A program made the position numbers and the translations under genes. Source: Streptomyces chromofuscus (GTDB taxonomy: Bacteria; Actinomycetota; Actinomycetes; Streptomycetales; Streptomycetaceae). Taken from it: 64,000 nt of DNA. Positions 41,808-49,969 of the stretch are shown piece after piece (within the stretch, counting starts at the first letter, position 1; the number at the start of each line of letters is the position of its first letter). The stretch is from the NCBI RefSeq assembly GCF_015160875.1, contig NZ_CP063374.1, positions 4,405,501 through 4,469,500 of the forward strand. The letters are read 5' to 3'. A model generated the notes under the pieces. That model saw only the letters and a program-made list of their open reading frames with translations. It had not been told where the DNA came from and did not search any database.

Positions 41808-44800
41808 ATGACGCGAGCCGAGCAGCCAACGGCCCATCACCCGGCCCCCGACGACGCCCTGGTCGCGGACTCCCGCGAGCGTGCCGTGCGCGCGCTGCTG
41901 CGCCGACCACAGCTGAAGCGGCTGTGGAGCGCGCAGCTCGTCAGCGGCATCGGCGACGTCCTCGCGCTCCTGGTGCTGGTCCTCCTCGTCCTGCAGGCGG
42001 CGATCGCCGAGGGGTCGTTCGGCGGCGGGTACCGCGGCGTGGCGCTCGCGGTGGCGGCCGTCTTCGGGGGGCGCATCCTCGCGACCCTGCTCTTCGGTGC
42101 CGTGCTCCTCGGCCCGCTGTCCTCCCTCACCGCGCAGGACGGCCCGCTCGACCGCCGCTGGACCATGGTCGGCGCGGACGGTCTGCGGCTCGCGCTGCTG
42201 ATCGTCGCCCCGCTGTGGATCGACTGGACGCCGGACGACGCGCTCACCGTGCTGCTGGTGACCGTGTTCGTCACCGGTGTCGCCGAGCGCTTCTGGACGG
42301 TGTGCCGCGAGAGCGCCGCCCCCGCGCTGCTGCCCGGACCGCCGCCGGAGGGCGCGACGGTCCGGCCGCTGCCCGACCACATGGACGCGCTGCGCCGCCT
42401 GTCGCTGCGGACGACGTTCGTCACCGTGCCCCTCGCGGGCGCCGCACTGGTCGTCGCCGCGCTGTTCAACAACCTCCTCGGCGCCGGCATCGACTGGTTC
42501 GCCCAGCACCAGGCGGCCCTCGTCTCCTACGTCGCGGCGGGTCTGTTCGCCGCGTCGCTGTCCGTGCTGACCTTCCTGGAGGTGCCCGGCACACGCACCC
42601 CCCGCGCGCGGTCCCCGCTGGAGGGCCTGCGCCGCCCCCGGGCGACAGAAGGCGCCGACAAGGGCCGTACGGGCGCGATGCCGCTGCTGGTGCTCGCCTG
42701 CGCGGCCGTCGCCGGCGCGGTGGCCGCCGCCGTCGCGGTGTCCGTGCTGCACGCCAAGGACCTGGGCGGCGGCCCGGTGACGTACGGGCTGCTGGTGTGC
42801 CTGCTCACCGGCGGTGTCGCCGTCGGTGTCCGCACGGCACCGAAGGTGCTCGTGTCGCTGTCGCGGCGCCGGATGCTGGCGCTGGCGATCGCCTTCACCG
42901 GGCTCGCGCTGCTGGCCGCCGGGCTCGTCCCGGACGTCTCCACCGTGCTGCTGATCGTCGCGCTGGCCGGTGTCGGCGCGGGCGTGGCCGCCAACACCGG
43001 GCACGCGCTTCTCGACCAGGAGGCCGAGGACTTCCGGCGGCCCCGGACGACGGAGCACCTGCACGCCGTGGTGCGGGTCTTCGTGGCGCTGGGCGCGCTG
43101 ATCGCGCCCCTGGTCGCGGCTCTGATCGGGCCGCACCGGCTGGAAAACGGCAAGTTCGTGTTCGCGCACGGCGGCGCGGCGTTCACGCTGATGCTGGTCG
43201 GCGCGCTGCTGCTGCCGGTGGCGGCCCTGGTGCTGGCCAAGCTCGACGACCGCTCCGGCGTGCCCTTGCGGCAGGACCTGCGCCACGCGCTGCTCGGCGG
43301 CGACGATCCGGAGCCGACGCCCGTCGCCTCCGGGTTCTTCATCGCCCTGGAGGGCGGCGACGGCGCCGGGAAGTCCACCCAGGCCGAGGCGCTCGCCGAG
43401 TGGATCAGGGGCAAGGGCCACGAGGTCGTGCTGACCCGTGAACCCGGGGCGACGCCGGTGGGCAAGCGGCTGCGGTCCATCCTGCTGGACGTCTCCAGCG
43501 CCGGGCTCTCGCACCGCTCGGAGGCGCTGCTGTACGCGGCGGACCGCGCCGAGCACGTGGACACCGTGGTGCGGCCGGCGCTGGAGCGCGGCGCGGTCGT
43601 GATCTCCGACCGGTACATCGACTCCTCGGTGGCCTACCAAGGGGCGGGTCGCGACCTGTCCCCGACCGAGATCGCCCGCATCAACCGCTGGGCGACCCAC
43701 GGGCTCGTCCCGCATCTGACGGTCCTGCTGGACGTCTCGCCGGAGACCGCGCGGGAGCGGTTCACGGAGGCTCCGGACCGGCTCGAGTCGGAGCCGGCCG
43801 AGTTCCACGCGCGCGTGCGCTCCGGCTTCCTGACGCTGGCCGCGGCCGACCCCGGGCGGTACCTGGTGGTGGACGCCGGGCAGGAACCCGAGGCCGTCAC
43901 CACCGTGATCCGGCACCGGCTCGATCAGCTGCTGCCGCTGTCCGAGGCCGAGGTGAAGGCCCAGGAGGAAGCGCGCCGCAAGGCCGAGGAGGAGGCCCGC
44001 CGCAAGGCCGAGGAAGAGGCCGCCCGCAAGGCCGAGGAGGAGCGCCTGGAGCGGGAGCGCCAGGAGCAGCTCGCCCGGCTGCGCGCCGAGGAGGAGGAGC
44101 GCAAGCGGCGCGAGCTGGAGGAGGCGCAGCGGCGCGAGGCCGAGCGGCAGGCGGAGGAGGCCCGGCAGCGGGCCGAGGAAGCACGCCGCCGCGCAGAGGA
44201 GGAGCGGGCCCGGCTTCTCGCCGAGGAGCAGGCGCGGGCCGAGGAGGAAGCCCGCCGCAAGGCGGAGGAGGAGCGGCGCCGGCACCAGGCCGAGGAGGAG
44301 GCCCGGCTGCGCGCCGAGGCCGAGGAGCGCCGCCTGGAGAAGCAGCGCAAGGCCGAGGAGGCGCTGCTGCGGGCCGAGGAGGCACGCCGGGCGGCTGAAC
44401 AGGCCGCGGCGGCAGCGGCGGCGGGCCCCCGGCCGGCGGCTCCGGCGACGCCCGCGGTGCCGCAGGACGCGGCGACCGTGCCCACGCCCGTGGTGACGCC
44501 GACGAACGCTTCGGGCGGGCCCGTGGAGGACACGGCCGTACTGCGGCCGGTACGGCCCGGGACCGAGGGGCCGGACGCCGGTGCCGGCGCCGGTGGGTCC
44601 GACGCCGAGGTCACCGCCGAACTTCCGCAGCCGGGTGCTGCTTCGCGCGCGGCGGACGAGACGGCCGTGCTGCCGGCTGTCGGGCCCGCCGGTGCGGGGG
44701 CGGGGGAGCCGTCGGGTGCCGCCGACGAGACCGCCGTACTGCCGCCGGTCGTGCCCGGGGCCGCGGACGAGACCGCGGTGCTGCCTCCCGTGCGGGGTGA

Positions 44801-45059
44801 GGACCCTGCCGACCGGGTGCCGCCGGGCTTCTTCCGGAAGGAGCCGTCGGGTGCGGCTACGGACGGCACCGAAGACCGTACGCGGGAGCTGCCACAGCTC
44901 GACACCGACGGCAGGCCGAAGCGGCGGCCGCGGCCGGACTGGGCCGAGGAGACCCCGCTGGACGACCTGCCGTCGCTGGCCGACGAACTGCTCGGACCGC
45001 ACGAGGACGACGAGTACGGCGACGAGCAGGGCAGGCGGGGCAAGGGGCGTGGGCGCTGA
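41808..45059 (+). CDS. tmk: MFS-like membrane domain fused to thymidylate kinase and coiled-coil tail
   Basis: A 1083-residue protein, five times a normal Tmk. Residues 30-490 resemble an MFS transporter with about 10-12 spans. Residues 508-720 are thymidylate kinase (dTMP to dTDP): P-loop LEGGDGAGKST near 513-523, the TREPGATP loop, and DRYIDSSVAYQG. Residues 720-870 are an uninterrupted Glu/Arg/Ala coiled coil. The last 210 residues are disordered and hold four copies of a [DE][DE]TAVL motif. The fusion is known in actinobacteria; it tethers nucleotide synthesis to the membrane for reasons unknown. The start is leaderless. Confidence 0.92.
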   Translation: MTRAEQPTAHHPAPDDALVADSRERAVRALLRRPQLKRLWSAQLVSGIGDVLALLVLVLLVLQAAIAEGSFGGGYRGVALAVAAVFGGRILATLLFGAVLLGPLSSLTAQDGPLDRRWTMVGADGLRLALLIVAPLWIDWTPDDALTVLLVTVFVTGVAERFWTVCRESAAPALLPGPPPEGATVRPLPDHMDALRRLSLRTTFVTVPLAGAALVVAALFNNLLGAGIDWFAQHQAALVSYVAAGLFAASLSVLTFLEVPGTRTPRARSPLEGLRRPRATEGADKGRTGAMPLLVLACAAVAGAVAAAVAVSVLHAKDLGGGPVTYGLLVCLLTGGVAVGVRTAPKVLVSLSRRRMLALAIAFTGLALLAAGLVPDVSTVLLIVALAGVGAGVAANTGHALLDQEAEDFRRPRTTEHLHAVVRVFVALGALIAPLVAALIGPHRLENGKFVFAHGGAAFTLMLVGALLLPVAALVLAKLDDRSGVPLRQDLRHALLGGDDPEPTPVASGFFIALEGGDGAGKSTQAEALAEWIRGKGHEVVLTREPGATPVGKRLRSILLDVSSAGLSHRSEALLYAADRAEHVDTVVRPALERGAVVISDRYIDSSVAYQGAGRDLSPTEIARINRWATHGLVPHLTVLLDVSPETARERFTEAPDRLESEPAEFHARVRSGFLTLAAADPGRYLVVDAGQEPEAVTTVIRHRLDQLLPLSEAEVKAQEEARRKAEEEARRKAEEEAARKAEEERLERERQEQLARLRAEEEERKRRELEEAQRREAERQAEEARQRAEEARRRAEEERARLLAEEQARAEEEARRKAEEERRRHQAEEEARLRAEAEERRLEKQRKAEEALLRAEEARRAAEQAAAAAAAGPRPAAPATPAVPQDAATVPTPVVTPTNASGGPVEDTAVLRPVRPGTEGPDAGAGAGGSDAEVTAELPQPGAASRAADETAVLPAVGPAGAGAGEPSGAADETAVLPPVVPGAADETAVLPPVRGEDPADRVPPGFFRKEPSGAATDGTEDRTRELPQLDTDGRPKRRPRPDWAEETPLDDLPSLADELLGPHEDDEYGDEQGRRGKGRGR

Positions 45060-45325
45060 CGCACGTCGGCGCAGCCGATGGTTCGAAAGGCCGGAAGGCC
45101 GGAGGGACCGGGGGCTGGGAAGCCTGAGAGGGTCGGAAAGCCCGAGGGGCCGTTCGTCGTCAGTCGGGGCCCGCACGGTGGGTGGAGGCGTGCCGCGCGG
45201 GCTGTGACGGAGGGCGGCGCGGACCGGCGGGGCCAGGGTGGAGCCGTCCGGAGCCGTCCGTTGTCAGTGGGCGCCCGCACAATGGAGGGCGTATCGCGGA
45301 GTGTGACGGAAGGGCGGCGTGACCC
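45060..45325. promoter_or_regulatory. tmk-holB intergenic region with duplicated promoter-like segment
   Basis: A 266-base gap with purine-rich GGAAGGCCGGAGGG-type runs after tmk, followed by two diverged copies of a roughly 70-base segment. The second copy ends just before the holB ribosome-binding region. Confidence 0.5.
45149..45319 (+). repeat. Imperfect direct duplication of about 70 bases
   Basis: 45149-45219 and 45254-45319 share CCGTYCGTYGTCAGT, GCCCGCAC, GGAGGGCG or GGAGGCGTG and a common end TGTGACGGA-AGGGCGGCG, with scattered changes. A smaller tandem GAGCCGTCCG occurs at 45241-45260. Confidence 0.65.
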
Positions 45326-46531
45326 ATGAGCGTGTGGGACGACCTCGTCGGGCAGGAGCGGGTGAGCGAGCAGCTCGCCGCCGCTGCCCGGGACGCCGAC
45401 GCCCTGGTCACTGCCGCAGCGGCCGACGCCCCCCTGCCGGAGGCGTCGCGGATGACGCACGCGTGGCTGTTCACGGGGCCGCCGGGAGCGGGGCGGACGC
45501 AGACCGCGCGGGCCTTCGCGGCGGCCCTGCAGTGCGTGAGCCCGGACCGCGCGCTGGGCGGCGCGCCGGGGTGCGGGTTCTGCGACGGCTGTCACACGGC
45601 GCTGGTCGGCACGCACGCCGATGTCACCACGGTCGTCGCGGTCGGCTCGCAGATCCTCGTCGACGACATGCGCGACACGGTCCGCAAGTCGTTCACCTCG
45701 CCGGCGACCGGCCGCTGGCAGATCATCCTCGTCGAGGACGCCGAGCGGCTGAACGAGAAGTCCGCCAACGCCGTCCTGAAGGCGGTCGAGGAGCCCGCCC
45801 CGCGCACGGTCTGGCTGCTGTGCGCGCCCTCCCTCGAGGACGTCCTGCCCACCATCCGCTCCCGTTGCCGCCACCTGAACCTGAGCACGCCCTCGGTGGA
45901 GGCCGTCGCCGACATGCTCGTACGGCGTGAGGGCGTCGAGCCCGACGTGGCCGTCGCCGCTGCCCGCGCCACGCAGGGGCACGTCGACCGGGCGCGCCGC
46001 CTCGCCACCGACCCGGCGGCGCGGGAACGCCGGGCGGCCGTGCTGAAGCTGCCGCTGCGCGTCGACGACATCGGCGGCTGCCTGAAGGCCGCGCAGGAAC
46101 TGGTCGACGCGGCGGCGGAGGACGCCAAGCAGCTCGCCGAGGAGATCGACGCCAAGGAGACCGAGGAGCTGAAGGCGGCGCTGGGCGCGGCTCAGGGCGG
46201 CCGGATGCCGCGGGGCACGGCCGGTGTGATCAAGGATCTGGAGGACAAGCAGAAGCGTCGGCGCACCCGGACCCAGCGCGACAGCCTCGACCTCGCGCTC
46301 ACGGACCTCACCGCCTTCTACCGTGACGTCCTGGCCCTCCAGCTCGGCTCCCGGATCGCGCTCGCCAACACGGACGCCGAGGACGCACTGGAGCGGCTCG
46401 CCCGGAGCAGCTCGCCCGAGTCCACCCTGCGCCGCATCGAGGCGATCGCCGCGTGCCGCGACGCGCTCGACCGGAACGTGGCGCCCTTGCTCGCCGTGGA
46501 GGCGATGACGATGGCACTCAGAGCCGGCTGA
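45326..46531 (+). CDS. holB: DNA polymerase III delta' subunit (clamp loader)
   Basis: A 401-residue AAA+ clamp-loader subunit. The P-loop is GPPGAGRTQT at residues 51-60: arginine replaces the catalytic lysine, consistent with delta' being a non-hydrolysing stator. The zinc module has Cys70, Cys83, Cys86 and Cys89 (CGFCDGCH). The sensor-1 region LPTIRSRC contains the SRC motif typical of delta' and gamma/tau. It follows tmk, the classic bacterial order. ATG 45326 is preceded by GGAAGGG. The C-terminal collar domain occupies residues 230-401. Confidence 0.93.
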   Translation: MSVWDDLVGQERVSEQLAAAARDADALVTAAAADAPLPEASRMTHAWLFTGPPGAGRTQTARAFAAALQCVSPDRALGGAPGCGFCDGCHTALVGTHADVTTVVAVGSQILVDDMRDTVRKSFTSPATGRWQIILVEDAERLNEKSANAVLKAVEEPAPRTVWLLCAPSLEDVLPTIRSRCRHLNLSTPSVEAVADMLVRREGVEPDVAVAAARATQGHVDRARRLATDPAARERRAAVLKLPLRVDDIGGCLKAAQELVDAAAEDAKQLAEEIDAKETEELKAALGAAQGGRMPRGTAGVIKDLEDKQKRRRTRTQRDSLDLALTDLTAFYRDVLALQLGSRIALANTDAEDALERLARSSSPESTLRRIEAIAACRDALDRNVAPLLAVEAMTMALRAG

Positions 46532-46595
46532 GGGGGCCTGTCGGCCACGAGGGGGCCTGTCGGCCACGAGGGGGCCTGTCGGCCACGAGGGGGCC
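46531..46595 (+). repeat. 19-bp tandem repeat, 3.4 copies
   Basis: Units start at 46531, 46550 and 46569 with a partial fourth at 46588. Each copy contains the small palindrome GGCC-TGTC-GGCC. The first base belongs to the holB stop codon. Confidence 0.92.
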
Positions 46596-46848
46596 GGCCG
46601 GCTTCGCGACGCGACGGCGGCCGTCAGCGGCGGCTGGCCCTCAGGGTGCCGAGCCCATGGCCGTCACCTCTGCCGTCACCTCTATGGCCCAGCGGTGGCC
46701 GACCCCGACGGCGCGGTCGTCGGCGACCGCCGTCACCCTGCTCGGGGCCCGTTGACGGCGTCCCTCGTCCGGGTAACAGACCGCACTCCTGCGAGGCACG
46801 ATCAGCACATAGAGCGTCCAACACATCGCACAGCGTTACGCTCGCTGG
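46532..46848. other. 317-base intergenic region
   Basis: Contains the 19-bp tandem repeat right after holB, GTCACCTCT direct repeats around 46665-46685 and the leaderless promoter of the next gene. No gene is supported on either strand. Confidence 0.65.
46837..46842 (+). promoter_or_regulatory. -10 box of leaderless promoter for the aminopeptidase
   Basis: TACGCT ends six bases before ATG 46849. Confidence 0.5.
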
Positions 46849-48459
46849 ATGTACACAAGGCGCACCCACCGCAGGTCCAGGACCATGTTCAGTGCCAGGT
46901 CCCGCACCGGAGCCGCGATCCTCGCCCTCGCGGCGCTGGTCGTCTCCGCCTGCTCCTCCGGGAGCTCGACGAGTTCCGCCAGCTCACCGGCGGCCCGGGC
47001 GGCGACGCTCGCCGCGCTGCCCCAGTCGACGCCGTCCGCCCTGGCGCCCTACTACGGGCAGAAGCTCGGCTGGCGCTCCTGCGGTGTCCCCGGCTTCGAG
47101 TGCGCCACGCTGCGGGCACCGCTCGACTACGCCAAAGCCGACGCCGGCGACGTACGCCTCGCGGTGGCCCGCAAGAAGGCCACGGGACCGGGCAGGAAGC
47201 TGGGCTCGCTGCTGGTCAACCCGGGCGGGCCGGGCGGTTCGGCGGTCGACTACCTGCAGGCGTACGCCGGCATCGGCTACCCGCAGCAGGTGCGCGCCCA
47301 GTACGACATGGTCGCGGTCGACCCGCGCGGAGTCGCGCGCAGCGAGCCCGTCGAGTGCCTCGACGGCCAGGAGATGGACAGGTACACGCAGACGGACGTC
47401 ACGCCCGACGACCAGCGCGAGGTGAACCGGCTGGTCAAGGCCTACAAGGGCTTCGCCGAGGGGTGCGGCGCGGATGCGCCCGAGCTGCTGCGGCACGTCT
47501 CGACGGTCGAGGTGGCCCGGGACATGGACATCCTGCGGGCGGCGCTGGGGGACCAGAAACTGACGTACGTGGGGGCGTCGTACGGGACGTCCCTCGGCGC
47601 GACGTACGCCGGGCTCTTCCCCCAGCGGGTGGGGCGGCTGGTGCTGGACGGCGCGATCGACCCGACGCTGCCGTCGCGGCGGCTGAACCTGGACCAGACG
47701 ACCGGGTTCGAGACGGCGTTCAAGGCGTTCGCGAAGGACTGCGTGCGGCAGCGGGACTGCCCGCTGCGGGGCAAGGGTGCGACGACGCCGGCACAGGCCG
47801 GCCTGAACCTCACGGCGTTCTTCGAGCGGCTCGACGCCAAGCCGCTGCCCACGGGCGACGCGAGCGGTCGCCGGCTCACCGAGTCGCTGGCCCTCACCGG
47901 CGTGATCGCGGCGATGTACGACGAGGCGGCCTGGGAGCAGCTGCGCGAGGCGCTGAACGCGGCCATGCAGCAGAACGACGGCGCGGGCCTGCTCGCCCTG
48001 TCCGACAGCTACTACGAGCGGGACGCCAACGGGCGCTACTCGAACCTGATGTACGCCAACGCCGCCGTGAACTGTCTGGACCTCCCGGCGTCCTTCGACA
48101 CCCCGGAAGAGGTGCGCAAGGCCCTGCCGACCTTCCGGAAGGCGTCGGCCGTCTTCGGTGAGGCCCTCGCCTGGTCCGCCCTGAACTGCGCGTACTGGCC
48201 GGTCGCGCCCACGGGAGAGCCGCGCCGCATCGAGGCGAAGGGCGCGGCGCCGATCGTCGTGGTCGGCACCACCCGCGACCCGGCGACCCCGTACCACTGG
48301 GCCCGGTCCCTGGCCCGCCAGCTCTCCTCCGGCCGCCTCCTGACCTACGAGGGCGACGGCCACACCGCGTATGGCCGCGGCAGCGAGTGCATCGACCGTA
48401 CGATCATCACGTACCTCCTCCGCGGCACCCCGCCCACGGACGGAAAGCGCTGCTCCTAG
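46849..48459 (+). CDS. Secreted tripeptidyl-aminopeptidase-like alpha/beta hydrolase lipoprotein
   Basis: A 536-residue exported peptidase of the S33 (Streptomyces tripeptidyl aminopeptidase, SlpD/E-like) family. The signal peptide ends in VSAC (lipobox). The nucleophile is the serine in GASYGTSLG. The acid is in TTRDPATPYHWA and the histidine in GDGHTAYGRGS. An oxyanion-loop NPGGPGGSAVDYL is typical of this family. It probably trims N-terminal peptides in the wall space. TACGCT six bases upstream makes the ATG leaderless. A strong hairpin terminator follows. Confidence 0.88.
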   Translation: MYTRRTHRRSRTMFSARSRTGAAILALAALVVSACSSGSSTSSASSPAARAATLAALPQSTPSALAPYYGQKLGWRSCGVPGFECATLRAPLDYAKADAGDVRLAVARKKATGPGRKLGSLLVNPGGPGGSAVDYLQAYAGIGYPQQVRAQYDMVAVDPRGVARSEPVECLDGQEMDRYTQTDVTPDDQREVNRLVKAYKGFAEGCGADAPELLRHVSTVEVARDMDILRAALGDQKLTYVGASYGTSLGATYAGLFPQRVGRLVLDGAIDPTLPSRRLNLDQTTGFETAFKAFAKDCVRQRDCPLRGKGATTPAQAGLNLTAFFERLDAKPLPTGDASGRRLTESLALTGVIAAMYDEAAWEQLREALNAAMQQNDGAGLLALSDSYYERDANGRYSNLMYANAAVNCLDLPASFDTPEEVRKALPTFRKASAVFGEALAWSALNCAYWPVAPTGEPRRIEAKGAAPIVVVGTTRDPATPYHWARSLARQLSSGRLLTYEGDGHTAYGRGSECIDRTIITYLLRGTPPTDGKRCS

Positions 48460-48467
48460 CGCCGCGC

Positions 48468-48498
48468 CCGGCCCCGGAGCGCCGCGCTCCGGGGCCGG
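48468..48498 (+). terminator. Hairpin terminator of the aminopeptidase gene
   Basis: A 14-bp perfect stem (48468-48481 with 48485-48498) with a 3-base loop, nine bases after the stop. Confidence 0.85.
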
Positions 48499-48566
48499 TA
48501 CGGAGCACCCCCGGAAACTGTGTAGACTTACCGACGTTGCTGATCGCACCATAGTGCGGACAGCGC

Positions 48567-48640
48567 GCCGCCTTAGCTCAGATGGCCAGAGCAACGCACT
48601 CGTAATGCGTAGGTCTCGGGTTCGAATCCCGAAGGCGGCT
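48567..48640 (+). tRNA. tRNA-Thr(CGT)
   Basis: A complete 74-base cloverleaf. The acceptor stem is GCCGCCT/AGGCGGC. The D arm has AGCTCAGATGGCCAGAGCA, the anticodon loop is CTCGTAA with anticodon CGT, and the T arm is CGGGTTCGAATCCCG. CCA is not encoded. It reads ACG threonine codons. A terminator follows. Its 3' half is copied, with changes, at 48854-48888 and 61958-62012, marking it as the integration target of the adjoining island. Confidence 0.97.
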
Positions 48641-48648
48641 CTGTTGAG

Positions 48649-48677
48649 CCCCAGGTCACGTAGCCCGTGACTTGGGG
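48649..48677 (+). terminator. Terminator of tRNA-Thr
   Basis: A 12-bp stem (48649-48660 with 48666-48677, one G-T pair) followed by TTTTCT, nine bases after the tRNA. Confidence 0.88.
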
Positions 48678-48853
48678 TTTTCTGTTGCTCGGAGCATGAC
48701 GGGCCGCACGGCTGGGTTGCCGTGACTTTGGTGCGCCGGGCGGGATCGAGTCCGACGGTGCCTGCTCTTTCGCCGGCGTGAGCGCGAAGCGCTGACGCGC
48801 AGCGGGCGGGGCCTGTTCGTGCGCCGTGTCGACCGCCCACCATCACTTGGGAT

Positions 48854-48888
48854 GATCTTGCAGGCCCTCGTCATGCGGAGGTCTCGGG
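48854..48888 (+). repeat. Degenerate tRNA-Thr-derived direct repeat (left att remnant)
   Basis: A 35-base segment matching 61958-61992 at 31 positions and containing CTCGT..TGCG.AGGTCTCGGG of the tRNA-Thr anticodon-to-T-arm region. It lacks the T loop and acceptor end. Confidence 0.7.
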
Positions 48889-49067
48889 GGGATTTACCAC
48901 GCCCCCGGCGCGCGCCGAAGGCGCGCTGCGCTGCTGACCTGAGGTTTCTTCTCGGTTCCGGCTGGCGCTGGGGCGTGCGAGGGGAGCGCATCGGGACCTG
49001 GGCACCATAGGTTTCTGGCGCCGGGCCGGTGTTGCGGGCCCTGGTGGGTGAGGCGGCGTCCCCCGCC

Positions 49068-49790
49068 TCAGGACTCCAGGGCCGCGACGGCCCTCTCCCG
49101 CGACCACCCGAAGGCGCGACACACAGCGGCGGGCTTCGCCTCGACCATCGTGTCCGCGAAACGAGCCGCCGCCAGCGCGTCCCGCTCGGCACGGCTGCCG
49201 CCCGACGGCACGGAAAAGGCCCGCGCTGTCAGTTCGATGACGCAGCTGGCCCAGCCGGGGCCCTCCTCGACACCGTAGTTGGTGATCAGCAGGCGACGGC
49301 CCAACTCGGTCAGCACCTGGTCGAACCTCTTGCCGGTCACTCCGACGGCTTCGCGCAGCGCGCGGGTCGACATCGGCCCCTCGTCCAGCAGGAGGCCCGC
49401 CAGCCGGCCGGCCTCCTCGGAGAGGCCGGCCGCCGAGAGGACGTCGTCCTCCTCGCCCTCGAACTCGTAGAGATCCGCGAGCAGCCGGCAGGAGAGCAGG
49501 GTCTGCTTGCCGGACAGGTAGCGGCCCAGCCAGGCGCCTCCCTTGACCGGAAGTGTGTCCTTCCAGGTCCACATCGCTTCCAGGTCCTGCCCCCACCCGG
49601 AGGGAAGGCGGGGGAGGGATTCGTCGCGCGAGACCTCGCGGAGTGAGGGGTAGCGAGCGGCAGCTCCGCCGAAGAGCAGACAGATGCCGACATCCTCGAT
49701 GTACTCCTGCGCCTCCTCCAGGGAGCGCAGCGGGGGGCCGTCCTGCCACCAGCGTTTCCGGCGCGCCTCGGCGATGGTGCCGCCTGTCAA
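49068..49790 (-). CDS. AlkZ-related winged-helix protein
   Basis: A 240-residue protein with the pattern of the AlkZ-related branch of HTH_42 winged-helix proteins: an LEEAQEYIEDVGICLLFG region, then MWTWKDTLPVKGGAWLGRYL, and a C-terminal part of stacked winged helices (EEGPMSTRALREAVGVTGK-like). True AlkZ is a DNA glycosylase that protects azinomycin producers from their DNA-alkylating product. This shorter relative may or may not be catalytic; I do not see the QxQ/QxD signature of AlkZ/YcaQ. TTG 49790 follows GGGGGTGA. It is divergent from the biosynthetic cluster and lies inside the island repeats. Confidence 0.5.
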   Translation of the reverse strand: MTGGTIAEARRKRWWQDGPPLRSLEEAQEYIEDVGICLLFGGAAARYPSLREVSRDESLPRLPSGWGQDLEAMWTWKDTLPVKGGAWLGRYLSGKQTLLSCRLLADLYEFEGEEDDVLSAAGLSEEAGRLAGLLLDEGPMSTRALREAVGVTGKRFDQVLTELGRRLLITNYGVEEGPGWASCVIELTARAFSVPSGGSRAERDALAAARFADTMVEAKPAAVCRAFGWSRERAVAALES

Positions 49791-49969
49791 TCGTCACCCC
49801 CGTGCGATCGATTCCGGACTTCCCGCCGACCATCCGCGTCCATCATGTGGACACTTTCGGCTTCAACGTACGCGCCACGCCGAGACAAAACAAGCCTTGC
49901 CGGGCGGCTGGGACGTGATGAATGATCGGGGCCGCCGCGGTCTACAAGACCCGACAACTGGGGGATTCC

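Larger units (their letters stand above)
48641..49067. other. 427-base junction between tRNA-Thr and the island
   Basis: Contains the tRNA terminator, the degenerate att copy at 48854-48888 and GC-rich inverted sequences near 48905-48935. No integrase, excisionase or other gene is supported here. Confidence 0.6.

Noticed and set aside
38703..45176. A minus-strand open frame of 2157 codons opposite topA and tmk
   Set aside because: It is a GC-rich shadow of two well-identified genes: composition is dominated by Arg/Leu/Gly/Val with no recognisable domain, and it covers both genes and their intergenic region.
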